From positions 62,001-126,000 of the forward strand of contig SUTW01000003.1 in NCBI GenBank assembly GCA_015152475.1: a DNA stretch of 64,000 nt, read 5' to 3'. The translations under genes were made by a program, and so were the position numbers. Below the pieces are notes generated by a model that was not told the origin of the DNA, did not search any database, and worked only from the letters and a program-made list of their open reading frames with translations. This DNA comes from Cyanobacteria bacterium SIG30 (GTDB taxonomy: Bacteria > Cyanobacteriota > Vampirovibrionia > Gastranaerophilales > Gastranaerophilaceae). Below are positions 34,124 through 43,429 of this stretch, piece after piece (positions within the stretch are counted from its first letter, which is position 1; each line of letters opens with the position of its first letter).

Positions 34124-34689
34124 ACAAAGAAGAATCAATAGAATTATTAAAAAAATATGACGCACTTTTAACAGGGCATTTTTGCTTAACTTCAGGATTA
34201 CATTCTGACACATATTTTCAATGTGCAAAATTATACCAATATCCAAAAGTTGTTGAAGCACTTGCCGTTGAACTTGCTGAAAAATTAAAAAATATTGAAT
34301 TTGACACAATAATAGCCCCTGCAATAGGAGCAATAATTTTTGGTTACGAAGTAGCTAAACAAACCGGAAAAAGAAATCTTTTTGTTGAAAGAAAAGACGA
34401 CAAAATGCAATTAAGACGAGGTTACACTTTAAAAAAAGGTGAAAAAGTTATCATTGTTGAAGATGTTATAACAACTGCAAGAACGATATACGAAACTCAA
34501 GACGCAATAAAAGAATTTGAACCAGAAGTTATAGGGGTTGCTTGTATAGTAGATAGAACTCAAGGAAAAACTGGTTTAAATATTAATTCAGTAATTCAGG
34601 CAGACCCTGTGTTATATCAACCAGATGATTGTCCACTTTGTAAAAGCGGAATTGAAATTATTAAACCTGGCTCAAGGACTGGAAAATAA
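34120..34689 (+). CDS. pyrE: Orotate phosphoribosyltransferase
   Basis: PyrE joins orotate to PRPP to make OMP. The 189-residue protein has the PRPP-binding signature VIIVEDVITTART (about residues 110-122) and the flexible-loop lysines ERKDDKMQLRRGY. The ATG overlaps the pyrD stop by four bases and pyrB begins directly after its stop codon, so translation is tightly coupled. Confidence 0.96.
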   Translation: MNKEESIELLKKYDALLTGHFCLTSGLHSDTYFQCAKLYQYPKVVEALAVELAEKLKNIEFDTIIAPAIGAIIFGYEVAKQTGKRNLFVERKDDKMQLRRGYTLKKGEKVIIVEDVITTARTIYETQDAIKEFEPEVIGVACIVDRTQGKTGLNINSVIQADPVLYQPDDCPLCKSGIEIIKPGSRTGK

Positions 34690-35568
34690 ATGAGACATTT
34701 AACTTCAATTAAAAATTTAGAAAAAGATGAAATTCTAAAAATAACAGAACTTGCCAATTTGTTTGAAAACAAAAAATATAAAACGAATTTGGTAAATAAA
34801 AATGTTTGTTTGATGTTTTTTGAAAATTCAACAAGAACAAAGTTTTCTTTTGAAATGGCAATCAATAATTTAGGCTTCAAAGTTTTTAATTTTGAAACCG
34901 ACAAGACATCTCTTTCAAAAGGTGAAAGTATATCTGACACAATACAAAATTTGTCTGCAATTGGCATTAATAGTTGTGTTATAAGAAGCAGAGAAGCAAT
35001 AATTGAAGATTTAATAAATTCTAATTCAGATATGCATTTTATAAATGCGGGCGAAGGACAAAATTCACATCCAACACAAGCACTTTTGGATTTTTATACA
35101 ATTAAAAAATATTATGATGATTTAAGCGATAAAAAGATTGTTATAGTTGGAGACATTAAACATTCAAGAGTTGCAAAATCAAATGTTGAATTATTATCAA
35201 GATTTAACGCAAATATTACTTTAATTTGCCCAAATTATTTCAAAGATGATTCTATCAAAAATGTAAAATACAGCGAAAACCTAAACGAAGAATTAAAAGA
35301 TGCAGATATTGTTATGGGGCTTAGGATACAAAAAGAAAGAATTGAAGAAAATTTAAATTTTGAAGATTATATTAAAAATTTCCAAATAACATCAAAAAAC
35401 ATAAACAGGAATTCGCTTTTGATGCACCCAGGACCAGTTAATAGAAATATTGAAATAACAAGTGAATTAATTGATTCCAGTCAAGGTAAAACGATACTGG
35501 AACAAGCCCGAAATGGTGTTTTTGTAAGAATGGCAGTTTTAGATTTAGTTATGGGAGACAGAAAATGA
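34690..35568 (+). CDS. pyrB: Aspartate carbamoyltransferase catalytic chain
   Basis: The 292-residue protein condenses carbamoyl phosphate and aspartate. It shows the carbamoyl-phosphate motif ENSTRTKFSFE, the HPTQALLD motif and the aspartate-site segment LRIQKER; HPGPVNRNIEI follows near the C-terminus. No regulatory chain (PyrI) is present, so it is probably an unregulated trimer. Its start directly follows the pyrE stop and its end overlaps pyrC by four bases. Confidence 0.96.
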   Translation: MRHLTSIKNLEKDEILKITELANLFENKKYKTNLVNKNVCLMFFENSTRTKFSFEMAINNLGFKVFNFETDKTSLSKGESISDTIQNLSAIGINSCVIRSREAIIEDLINSNSDMHFINAGEGQNSHPTQALLDFYTIKKYYDDLSDKKIVIVGDIKHSRVAKSNVELLSRFNANITLICPNYFKDDSIKNVKYSENLNEELKDADIVMGLRIQKERIEENLNFEDYIKNFQITSKNINRNSLLMHPGPVNRNIEITSELIDSSQGKTILEQARNGVFVRMAVLDLVMGDRK

Positions 35569-36545
35569 ACATAATCGAAACTTTAGCCCTAATTGATATG
35601 CACGTTCATTTTAGAGAACCTGGATACTGCGAAAAAGAAACCATTTTAACAGGACTAAAATCTGCATTTTTTGGTGGCTTCAAAACAGTATGCACAATGC
35701 CAAACACAAACCCTGTTTGCGACAACGTTGACACATTAAAATATATTTTAGAAGAAAATAAAAAGTTTGAAGAGGTAAAAATTTTACCAATATGCGCAGT
35801 TACAAAAAATTTGAATTCAAAAGAACTTGTTGATTTTAATTCATTAAAAGAAAATGGTGCGATAGCTTTTTCAAATGATGGTCTTCCAATTTTAGACAAA
35901 GATATATTTAAAAAAGCGCTTGAATCAGAAGAGTTAATAATCTCTCATCTTGAAGATGAAGTTATTGAGGCAAAATGGCAAATAGAGGTATTCAAGCAGG
36001 TTTTAAAAGAAGGGATATATGTGCCACGCCTTCATTTTGCACATATTTCAAAAAAAGAAACTCTTGAAATTATAAGAAAAGAAAAACATAATTGTCCAAA
36101 TTTAACGGTTGAAACTTGCCCACATTATTTTACATTGACCAGTAAAGATGTAACTGATAATGGCATTTTTAAAATGAACCCAAAACTTGGATCAGAAGAA
36201 GACAAAAAAGCTGTCATTGAAGCAATTTTAGATAACACAATTGATGTAATTTCAACAGACCACGCGCCACATACTATAGATGAAAAATTATTACCTTATG
36301 ACGAAGCGCCAAATGGCATAACAGGTTTAGAAACAGCATTTAGCTTAACCTATATGACATTTGGACTTGATATAGCAATAGAAAAAATGGCGACAAATCC
36401 AGCGAAAATTTTAAAAATAGAAAATAATAAAACAATAAAAATCGATTTAGATAAAATGTGGCAAGTAAAAGCCCAAAATTTTAAGACAAAATGCAAAATA
36501 TCTCCATATGAAAATATGGTTTTGAAAGGGAAAATTTTATGCTAA
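35565..36545 (+). CDS. pyrC: Dihydroorotase, short form
   Basis: The metal-dependent hydrolase closes carbamoyl-aspartate to dihydroorotate. It has IDMHVHFREPGY with the first two zinc histidines, HFAHIS, ETCPHYF and the catalytic STDHAPH. At 326 residues it is about 100 shorter than a typical class I enzyme. The zinc motif begins at residue 13, so nearly all of the N-terminal half of the accessory beta domain is missing. The C-terminal strands are retained. Position between pyrB and pyrF supports the assignment. Start overlaps pyrB by four bases. Confidence 0.92.
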   Translation: MNIIETLALIDMHVHFREPGYCEKETILTGLKSAFFGGFKTVCTMPNTNPVCDNVDTLKYILEENKKFEEVKILPICAVTKNLNSKELVDFNSLKENGAIAFSNDGLPILDKDIFKKALESEELIISHLEDEVIEAKWQIEVFKQVLKEGIYVPRLHFAHISKKETLEIIRKEKHNCPNLTVETCPHYFTLTSKDVTDNGIFKMNPKLGSEEDKKAVIEAILDNTIDVISTDHAPHTIDEKLLPYDEAPNGITGLETAFSLTYMTFGLDIAIEKMATNPAKILKIENNKTIKIDLDKMWQVKAQNFKTKCKISPYENMVLKGKILC

Positions 36546-37270
36546 ATGATGAACAAATAAAAGAAAAAATATGTCTTGCACTCGACGTTGAAACTCTTGA
36601 TAAAGCAAAAGAACTTGTTGATAAATTAACTCCATATGTCGGAACATTCAAAGTTGGGCTTCAACTTTATTGTATGTATGGAAATGAAATTATTGACTAC
36701 ATAAAAGAAAAAAATGGAAATTTCTTTTTGGATGTAAAACTTATGGATATTCCAAACACAGTTAAAAAAGCAAGTGAAAGCATTGTTTCACGTGGCGCAA
36801 ACTTCTTTAATGTGCATTGTTTAGGTGGCCTTGAAATGATGAGACAATCAGTTGAAGGAGCAAAAATTGCAAGCGAAAAATTAGGCAAAAAACAACCAAT
36901 TATTTTAGGTGTTACAATGCTTACAAGTATTTCTCAAGAGGTTTTGAATGACGAACTTGAAATAAATAAAAACGTTTCAAATTATGTGATTCATTTAGCA
37001 AAACTTGCAAAAGAAGCTGGATTAACAGGCGTTGTTGCAAGTCCTCTTGAAGTTGAAAATATCAAAAATGCTTGCGGAAAAGATTTCAAAGTCTTGTGTC
37101 CCGGAATAAGACCAAAATGGTCAGAAAAAAATGACCAAAAAAGAATCGCAACACCTTACGACACTGTTAAAAAAGGGGCAGATTATCTTGTTATAGGACG
37201 CGCAGTTACTTCAAACGAAAATCCTGTTGAAGCGATGAAAAAAATATATGATGAATTAAGGGAAATATAA
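36539..37270 (+). CDS. pyrF: Orotidine 5'-phosphate decarboxylase
   Basis: PyrF makes UMP from OMP. The 243-residue TIM-barrel protein has the catalytic motif FLDVKLMDIPNTV and the phosphate-binding end GADYLVIGRAVT. It is of the group I type (LALDVETLDKAKELVDKL at the N-terminus). It overlaps pyrC by seven bases and is two bases before carA. Confidence 0.96.
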   Translation: MLNDEQIKEKICLALDVETLDKAKELVDKLTPYVGTFKVGLQLYCMYGNEIIDYIKEKNGNFFLDVKLMDIPNTVKKASESIVSRGANFFNVHCLGGLEMMRQSVEGAKIASEKLGKKQPIILGVTMLTSISQEVLNDELEINKNVSNYVIHLAKLAKEAGLTGVVASPLEVENIKNACGKDFKVLCPGIRPKWSEKNDQKRIATPYDTVKKGADYLVIGRAVTSNENPVEAMKKIYDELREI

Positions 37271-37272
37271 AT

Positions 37273-38346
37273 ATGGCAACAGTTTTACTCGAAGATGGAA
37301 CAATATTAAAAGGAAAATCTTTTGGCGCACAAGGCGTTAAAATAGGTGAAATAATCTTTAACACATCAAGCACTGGATATCAAGAAATAATCACAGACCC
37401 TTCTTGTAAGGGGCAGATAATTACTATGACATATCCGGAAATTGGAAACTATGGTCTTAATGATGAAGACTATGAAAGCAAAAAACCAGAATGTTTTGGC
37501 TTAATTGTTAAAAATTACTGCAAAGAAGAATCACATTACAAAAGCACAAAAAAATTAGGGGATTACCTGAAAGAAAATGATATTATTGCAATAGAAGACA
37601 TTGACACAAGAAGTCTTGTTAAAAAAATAAGAGAAAAAGGCACAATGAAATGCCTTATAACATCAGAAGATTTAAAAGAAGAAAACTTATCAAAAGAATT
37701 TGCAAAAATTGCAATGCATAAAATAAATATTGATGATTATAAAAACACAAAAGAAAAACAAATTCTTGGTGAAAACAATGAAAAAAATATTGCATTCATA
37801 GATTTTGGAACAACAAACAGCGTAATACAAAAACTAATTAATAAAAATTGCAAATTAACGGTTTTTGGTTCAAATTTCAAAGCAGATGAAATATTAAACG
37901 AAAATTTCGACTGCGTCTTTATGTCAAATGGCGCAGGAAATCCTGAATATTATGAAAAAGAAGTTGAAGAAATTAAAAATCTGGTTGGCAAATTGCCACT
38001 TTTTGGAATTGGTTTAGGATGCAATCTTTTAGCATTAGCCCTTGGTGCAAAAATTGAAAAACTAAAATATGGACACCACGGTGCAAGCTATCCTGTTATA
38101 GATTTAAAAACAAACAAAATTTTTGCAACCACACAAAATCATAATTATGCAATTTATGAAAATAGCCTAACCGGGCTGATGGAAGCAAGTTATAGAAACT
38201 TAAATGATAATACAATAGAAGGTTTTAATTCAGAAAGACTTAAAATTTATGCAGTTCAATTTACACCTGACACATCAGAAACAACAACTGATACAAGTCT
38301 GATTTTTGATAAATGGATTGAACTTATAAAAGGAGAAAACAAATAA
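37273..38346 (+). CDS. carA: Carbamoyl-phosphate synthase small chain lacking the glutaminase triad
   Basis: The 357-residue protein has the whole CarA layout: the N-terminal domain (EDGTILKGKSFGA, TSSTGYQEIITDPSC) and a class I amidotransferase domain. The active site is gone. Where CarA has GICLGHQ this protein reads GIGLGCN, so the nucleophile Cys is Gly247. Where CarA has QYHPE it reads QFTPD, so the catalytic His is Thr331 and the Glu is Asp333. The fold looks intact (DFGTT, MSNGAGNP, TTQNHNYAI). It probably acts as a structural partner for an ammonia-dependent CarB. It overlaps the carB start by one base. Confidence 0.9.
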   Translation: MATVLLEDGTILKGKSFGAQGVKIGEIIFNTSSTGYQEIITDPSCKGQIITMTYPEIGNYGLNDEDYESKKPECFGLIVKNYCKEESHYKSTKKLGDYLKENDIIAIEDIDTRSLVKKIREKGTMKCLITSEDLKEENLSKEFAKIAMHKINIDDYKNTKEKQILGENNEKNIAFIDFGTTNSVIQKLINKNCKLTVFGSNFKADEILNENFDCVFMSNGAGNPEYYEKEVEEIKNLVGKLPLFGIGLGCNLLALALGAKIEKLKYGHHGASYPVIDLKTNKIFATTQNHNYAIYENSLTGLMEASYRNLNDNTIEGFNSERLKIYAVQFTPDTSETTTDTSLIFDKWIELIKGENK

Positions 38347-41300
38347 TGCCAAAAATTAAAGATATAAAAAAAGTTTTAGTTATAGGTTCAGGACCAATTG
38401 TCATAGGGCAAGCAGCAGAATTTGATTATGCTGGCGTTCAGGCTTGTTTAGCACTGAAAGAAGAAGGGATAGAGGTTGTATTAATAAACTCAAACCCTGC
38501 GACAATTATGACCGACAGCAATATTGCAGACAAAGTTTATATTGAACCTTTAAACACAGAAACGATTGAAAGAATTATAAAAATTGAAAAACCAGACGGC
38601 ATTATAGGCACATTAGGCGGACAAACTGGTCTTAATTTAGCTGTTGAACTTGATAAATTAGGAATTTTTGAAAAATACAATGTACGTGTTTTAGGTACAT
38701 CAATTGAATCTATCAAAAAAGGGGAAGATAGAGAATTATTCAAGGATTTAATGCAAAAAATAGGTGAACCAATACCTGAAAGCGCAACTGTTTCAAGTTA
38801 TGAAGAAGCACTTGAATTTGCAGATAAAATAGGTTTCCCAATAATTATAAGACCAGCATATACTCTAGGCGGAACAGGTGGCGGAATTGCCAACAACAAA
38901 GAAGAATATGAAGATATAATTTCAATTGGCTTGTCACAATCACCAGTTAACCAAGTCTTGGTTGAAAAATCTATTGCTGGTTACAAAGAAATAGAATACG
39001 AAATAATAAGAGATAAAAACGATACCGTTATAGCTGTTTGCAATATGGAAAATATTGACCCAATTGGTATACATACAGGCGATAGTTTTGTTGTTGCACC
39101 AAGCCAAACACTAACCTTTAAAGAAGCACAAATGCTAAAAACATCTGCAATAAAAATTGTAAGAGCCTTAGGTATTGAAGGAAGTTGCAATGTGCAATTA
39201 GCACTTGATACAAAATCAAAACAATATTATATAATCGAAGTAAATCCAAGAGTTTCAAGATCATCAGCACTGGCATCTAAGGCGACTGGATATCCAATTG
39301 CAAAAGTATCAACAAAAATTGCAATCGGTTATGATTTACATGAAATCAAAAATGCAGTAACAGGTGTCACAATTTCTGCAAGTGAACCTAGTGTTGATTA
39401 TGTAGTTGTAAAAATACCAAAATGGCCATTTGATAAATTTGCAACGGGCGACAGAATGCTTGGAACAAAAATGAAAGCAACCGGTGAAGTAATGGCACTT
39501 GGAAGAACTTTTGAAAATAGTTTTAAAAAAGCAATTACGTCACTTGAAGATAAACATACAGGACTCTTACATTATAAATTTGAAAATTTAGATGACAAAA
39601 CTCTTTTAAATGATTGCTCTATTCAAGATGATAGACGTATGTACAGAGTTGCAGAGGCTTTAAAAAGAGGAGTTGACGTTGAAAAATTACATCAAATAAC
39701 AAAAATTGATTCTTGGTTTATCGCAAAAATAAAAGATATTGTAAATGTTGAAAAAGCACTTGAAAATGAAGAATTAACAGAAGAATTATATAAAAAAGCA
39801 AAAGATTATGGTTATTTAGATTCAGAAATTATTGCAAGCACCAAAAAAACACAAGAAGATTTAGATAAATTCAATTATCCTTGTGTTTTTAAAACGGTTG
39901 ATACATGTTCTGGCGAATTTGAAGCAAAAACTCCGTATTTTTATTCAGCTTACGGAGAAAAATGTGAGCTTGAAGAAATTAAGAAAAACAATAATAACGA
40001 AAATATTGTCGTTTTAGGTTCAGGTCCAATTAGAATAGGACAAGGAATAGAATTCGATTATTGTTCAGTTCATGCGGCTTGGGCAATTAAAGATATGGGT
40101 TACGAATCAATTATGATAAATTCAAACCCTGAGACACTTTCAACTGATTTTAATGTTGCAACAAGACTTTATTTTGAACCAATGAATATTGAAAATGTAA
40201 TGAACATTATCAAAAAAGAAAATCCCAAAGGGGTAATGGTTCAATTTGGAGGACAAACTGCTATAAACCTTGCTCCAAAACTTGAAGCGCAAGGAGTTAA
40301 AATTTTAGGCACAAGCCTTGATAGCATAAATGCCGTTGAAGATAGAAAAATATTTGAAAAATTATTATCCGATTTAAAAATTCCACAACCTAAGGGAAGA
40401 GGTGTTAAATCAGTTAATGAAGCTCTTGAAACAACAAAAGAACTTGGTTATCCAGTTCTTGTTCGCCCGTCTTATGTAATAGGTGGTCGCGGAATGCAAG
40501 TTGTTTATAATGATGAAGAACTCTTAACATACATCAATGAAGCATTTAAATTTTCAGATGAACACCCTGTTTTAATTGACCAATATCTTGAAGGCCTTGA
40601 ATGTGAATTAGATGCAATTTCAGACGGAAAAGATATTTTAATTCCTGCTATATGCGAACATGTTGAACGTGCCGGAGTTCACTCAGGCGATAGCATGAGC
40701 ATATATCCAAGCAGAAATATAAGTAAAAAACTTCAAAACGATATGGTTAAATATGCCAAAAAAATTGCACAAAAAGTTCAAATAAAAGGATTGATGAATA
40801 TTCAATTCATCATAAAAGATGAAAAAGTGTATGTAATTGAGGTAAACCCAAGAGCATCGAGAACAGTTCCTATCTTTTCAAAGGTAACAGGAATTCCAAT
40901 GGTTAAAATTGCGACAAATATTGCGCTTGGAAAATCATTAAAATCATGTGGATATGGAACAGGCTTATATCCAACCACAAAACTTGTTTGTGTGAAGATG
41001 CCAATTTTCTCATTCCAAAAATTAAATAGAATTGACCCAGCCTTAGCGCCTGAAATGAAATCAACGGGAGAAGTTTTAGGCATTGATTATAATTTCAAAA
41101 ACGCACTTTTAAAAGCATTCATAATGGCTGGCTATAAATTTGGCGGGCATAAACAAAGAGCACTAATTTCGTTAAATGACCATTACAAAGAACCTGCTTT
41201 AAAGATAGCAAAAAAAGCATTCTCGCTTGGTTATTTCTTTATGGCAACTTGGGGTACTCATAAGTTTTTGGAAAAAAATGGCGTACCATCTAAAATGATT

Positions 41301-41567
41301 GAAAAATTTATGATAGACAAGCTTCAAAAACGTATGAAAAATGGTCGCTTAAGTTTTGTGTTAAACACACCAACAACTGGTAAAGATTCGCAAAAAAGTG
41401 GCTTCCAGATAAGAACCATTGCCGAAATGTATTCTATACCTTGCTTCACTTCAATTGACACAGCAAATGCATTTTTAAAGGCAGTAAAAACTTATGATAA
41501 AGGAGCAAAATTAAATTGTGATGTAGTTTCTAATTATCGCAAAAGAAAATTTTTGGATTTGTTTTAA
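38346..41567 (+). CDS. carB: Carbamoyl-phosphate synthase large chain
   Basis: The 1073-residue protein makes carbamoyl phosphate from bicarbonate, ammonia and two ATP. Both ATP-grasp halves are complete, each with the opening GSGPI.IGQ..EFDY motif (residues about 13 and 558) and the NPRxSR/NPRASR metal and ATP segments. The C-terminal MGS-like domain is present (RTIAEMYSIPCFTS) and normally binds allosteric effectors such as UMP or ornithine. With the amidotransferase-dead CarA next door it should use free ammonia. Confidence 0.97.
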   Translation: MPKIKDIKKVLVIGSGPIVIGQAAEFDYAGVQACLALKEEGIEVVLINSNPATIMTDSNIADKVYIEPLNTETIERIIKIEKPDGIIGTLGGQTGLNLAVELDKLGIFEKYNVRVLGTSIESIKKGEDRELFKDLMQKIGEPIPESATVSSYEEALEFADKIGFPIIIRPAYTLGGTGGGIANNKEEYEDIISIGLSQSPVNQVLVEKSIAGYKEIEYEIIRDKNDTVIAVCNMENIDPIGIHTGDSFVVAPSQTLTFKEAQMLKTSAIKIVRALGIEGSCNVQLALDTKSKQYYIIEVNPRVSRSSALASKATGYPIAKVSTKIAIGYDLHEIKNAVTGVTISASEPSVDYVVVKIPKWPFDKFATGDRMLGTKMKATGEVMALGRTFENSFKKAITSLEDKHTGLLHYKFENLDDKTLLNDCSIQDDRRMYRVAEALKRGVDVEKLHQITKIDSWFIAKIKDIVNVEKALENEELTEELYKKAKDYGYLDSEIIASTKKTQEDLDKFNYPCVFKTVDTCSGEFEAKTPYFYSAYGEKCELEEIKKNNNNENIVVLGSGPIRIGQGIEFDYCSVHAAWAIKDMGYESIMINSNPETLSTDFNVATRLYFEPMNIENVMNIIKKENPKGVMVQFGGQTAINLAPKLEAQGVKILGTSLDSINAVEDRKIFEKLLSDLKIPQPKGRGVKSVNEALETTKELGYPVLVRPSYVIGGRGMQVVYNDEELLTYINEAFKFSDEHPVLIDQYLEGLECELDAISDGKDILIPAICEHVERAGVHSGDSMSIYPSRNISKKLQNDMVKYAKKIAQKVQIKGLMNIQFIIKDEKVYVIEVNPRASRTVPIFSKVTGIPMVKIATNIALGKSLKSCGYGTGLYPTTKLVCVKMPIFSFQKLNRIDPALAPEMKSTGEVLGIDYNFKNALLKAFIMAGYKFGGHKQRALISLNDHYKEPALKIAKKAFSLGYFFMATWGTHKFLEKNGVPSKMIEKFMIDKLQKRMKNGRLSFVLNTPTTGKDSQKSGFQIRTIAEMYSIPCFTSIDTANAFLKAVKTYDKGAKLNCDVVSNYRKRKFLDLF

Positions 41568-41578
41568 ATATATAAGTT

Positions 41579-42499
41579 ATGATAATAGTTAAAGAAAATG
41601 CAAATCGTTCTATAAATTTAACGGGTTACAGGATTCTATTTATACTTCAACTTTTAACACAAGGGCCAATTTCCAAAAAAGAAATAACAGAATCAATAAA
41701 AAATAATCCATATCTTAAAAATATTTCAACTGACACAATAAGATTAGATATAAATACTTTAAAAAGTGTCGGTTTTGAAATTGAACATACAGACGATAAT
41801 AATGAAAAAAAATATATCCTTTTAACCAATCCCTTACAAATTAGTTTAACGGATAGTGAAATTAAAACGTTAAACCAAATAAAAACTGCTGCAATAGAAT
41901 TATGGGATTGGAAAAACATTATAAAGTTATATAAAACATTTGAAAAAGTCACAAAATTCATAAAAGACAAAAACCAGGTTGAAGAAATTATGAATTTTGG
42001 TTATTTTATGCAAATTGATTTTAAGCTTTTAGAAGAACTCAATAAATATTGTCGCCTAAAAAACGTAATAACACTTCTTTATAATTCTCCAAAAAACGGA
42101 ATTATGCCAATAAAAATAAAAACTCACAATATTGTGCATGATAAAAATACAAACAAATTATATCTTATAGGACAATTTGAAAACTACAATTACCTAAGTT
42201 ATTTAAGAATAGAAAAAATTATAAAAGTCGAAAGAATTGAACTAAAAGGGACAATAAAAGAAATTGAACCAGTATACAAAATTTACCAAATTAAAAAAGA
42301 TGAAAACTTTGTTCTCGAAGATAATGAAAAAATAATAAAAGAAGAAAATGATTACTTAGAGATACAAGCAAAAATCATAAACGATTTTCATTACATACAA
42401 AGAATTGTAACTTTGGGGGACAAAATTATAAAAGTTGATAATGAAACCAAAAAGAAGATTTATGAAAATCTTATAAAAACAAGGAACATATATAATTGA
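41579..42499 (+). CDS. WYL-type transcriptional regulator (first of a pair)
   Basis: The 306-residue protein has an N-terminal winged-helix region (GYRILFILQLLTQGPISKKEITESIK..STDTIRLDINTLKSVGFEIE) like DeoR/WYL regulators. A central domain of the WYL kind follows (about 165-235, with an LRIEKIIKVERI segment), and then a C-terminal extension. WYL domains sense nucleic acids or nucleotides in several systems. It starts 12 bases after carB and is probably co-transcribed with the pyr operon. The next gene is a diverged paralogue; the two may work as a heterodimer. Confidence 0.72.
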   Translation: MIIVKENANRSINLTGYRILFILQLLTQGPISKKEITESIKNNPYLKNISTDTIRLDINTLKSVGFEIEHTDDNNEKKYILLTNPLQISLTDSEIKTLNQIKTAAIELWDWKNIIKLYKTFEKVTKFIKDKNQVEEIMNFGYFMQIDFKLLEELNKYCRLKNVITLLYNSPKNGIMPIKIKTHNIVHDKNTNKLYLIGQFENYNYLSYLRIEKIIKVERIELKGTIKEIEPVYKIYQIKKDENFVLEDNEKIIKEENDYLEIQAKIINDFHYIQRIVTLGDKIIKVDNETKKKIYENLIKTRNIYN

Positions 42500-43377
42500 A
42501 CAAAAGAAAAATTGAAACAAGTTATAGAATAATGCAAATAATAAAACTCCTATGTGAAAAACCAAGAACAATAGAAGAAATTTGTTGTGCTCTTGATATG
42601 GAAAATAAAGGTGTTCAAAAAGAAACAATTACAAAATATTTTTCAACTCTTAGAGAATTTGGTTGCATAATTAAAAAAGAAAAAACAAAATTTGTATTAA
42701 AAGAATTTCCTTGTTTTATACAATTAAATAAGGAAGATATAGACACTTTAAAACTTTTATCCAGTTTTTCAAAAGAACTTTTAAGCAAAAATCAAAACAA
42801 TAAAATTGCAAATATTATAAGCAAAATTATTGACAAATCAAATAATAAATATATTTCTGAAACAGATAAAAATTTCATAAAAGAAAACATTTGGGGAAAA
42901 TATAAAGAAAAAATTGAAATAATTTCAGACTTGATGCAAGAAAACAACATTAAGGTTGAAATCACTTACAAAGAAGAAAAAATAACATCAAAAATCTTAA
43001 ATTTTAAATATAGAAAAAATAAAATATATCTTTTAGTTTTTGACGAAAAGAAATTAATAAATAGATTGCTCTTAATTGATAACATCAACAATATAAAAGC
43101 ACTCTCTCGTTCGGCTTTAAATGTCAATTTTGCAAAAACAACCGTCTTTAAATTAAAGGGAAGAATAGCCAAAGGTTATGTAAGTCCATATAAAGACGAA
43201 AAAATAACTTATCTAGAAAATGGCGATATAATAGTTGAAAATCAGCACACTGACAAAAATATTTTAATGAAACGCCTTATAAAATATTTTGACATGTGCG
43301 AAATTTTATCTCCTAAAAACGAAAGAATAGAATTCAAAAACAACATAGATAATTTAATAAAAAAATATTCACCGTAA
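42496..43377 (+). CDS. WYL-type transcriptional regulator (second of a pair)
   Basis: The 293-residue protein has the same order as the previous gene: a winged-helix start (SYRIMQIIKLLCEKPRTIEEICCALD..KETITKYFSTLREFGCIIKK) and a WYL-like core (KVEITYKEEKITSKILNFKYRKNKIYLLVFDEKKLINRLLLIDNINNIKAL). Translation starts at TTG 42496, overlapping the TGA of the first regulator, with AAGGA ten bases upstream. Identity between the two is low, so the duplication is old. The target is unknown; linkage to pyr genes makes nucleotide metabolism a reasonable guess. Confidence 0.7.
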   Translation: MNKRKIETSYRIMQIIKLLCEKPRTIEEICCALDMENKGVQKETITKYFSTLREFGCIIKKEKTKFVLKEFPCFIQLNKEDIDTLKLLSSFSKELLSKNQNNKIANIISKIIDKSNNKYISETDKNFIKENIWGKYKEKIEIISDLMQENNIKVEITYKEEKITSKILNFKYRKNKIYLLVFDEKKLINRLLLIDNINNIKALSRSALNVNFAKTTVFKLKGRIAKGYVSPYKDEKITYLENGDIIVENQHTDKNILMKRLIKYFDMCEILSPKNERIEFKNNIDNLIKKYSP

Positions 43378-43392
43378 TTTTTTTGTTTGTGA

Positions 43393-43398
43393 TACAAT
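43393..43398 (+). promoter_or_regulatory. -10 box of pckA
   Basis: TACAAT lies about 32 bases before the pckA ATG, giving a short leader with AAGGAG as Shine-Dalgarno. No convincing -35 box was found. Confidence 0.4.
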
Positions 43399-43429
43399 TA
43401 GGAATGTATGCAAAAATAAGGAGATAATT

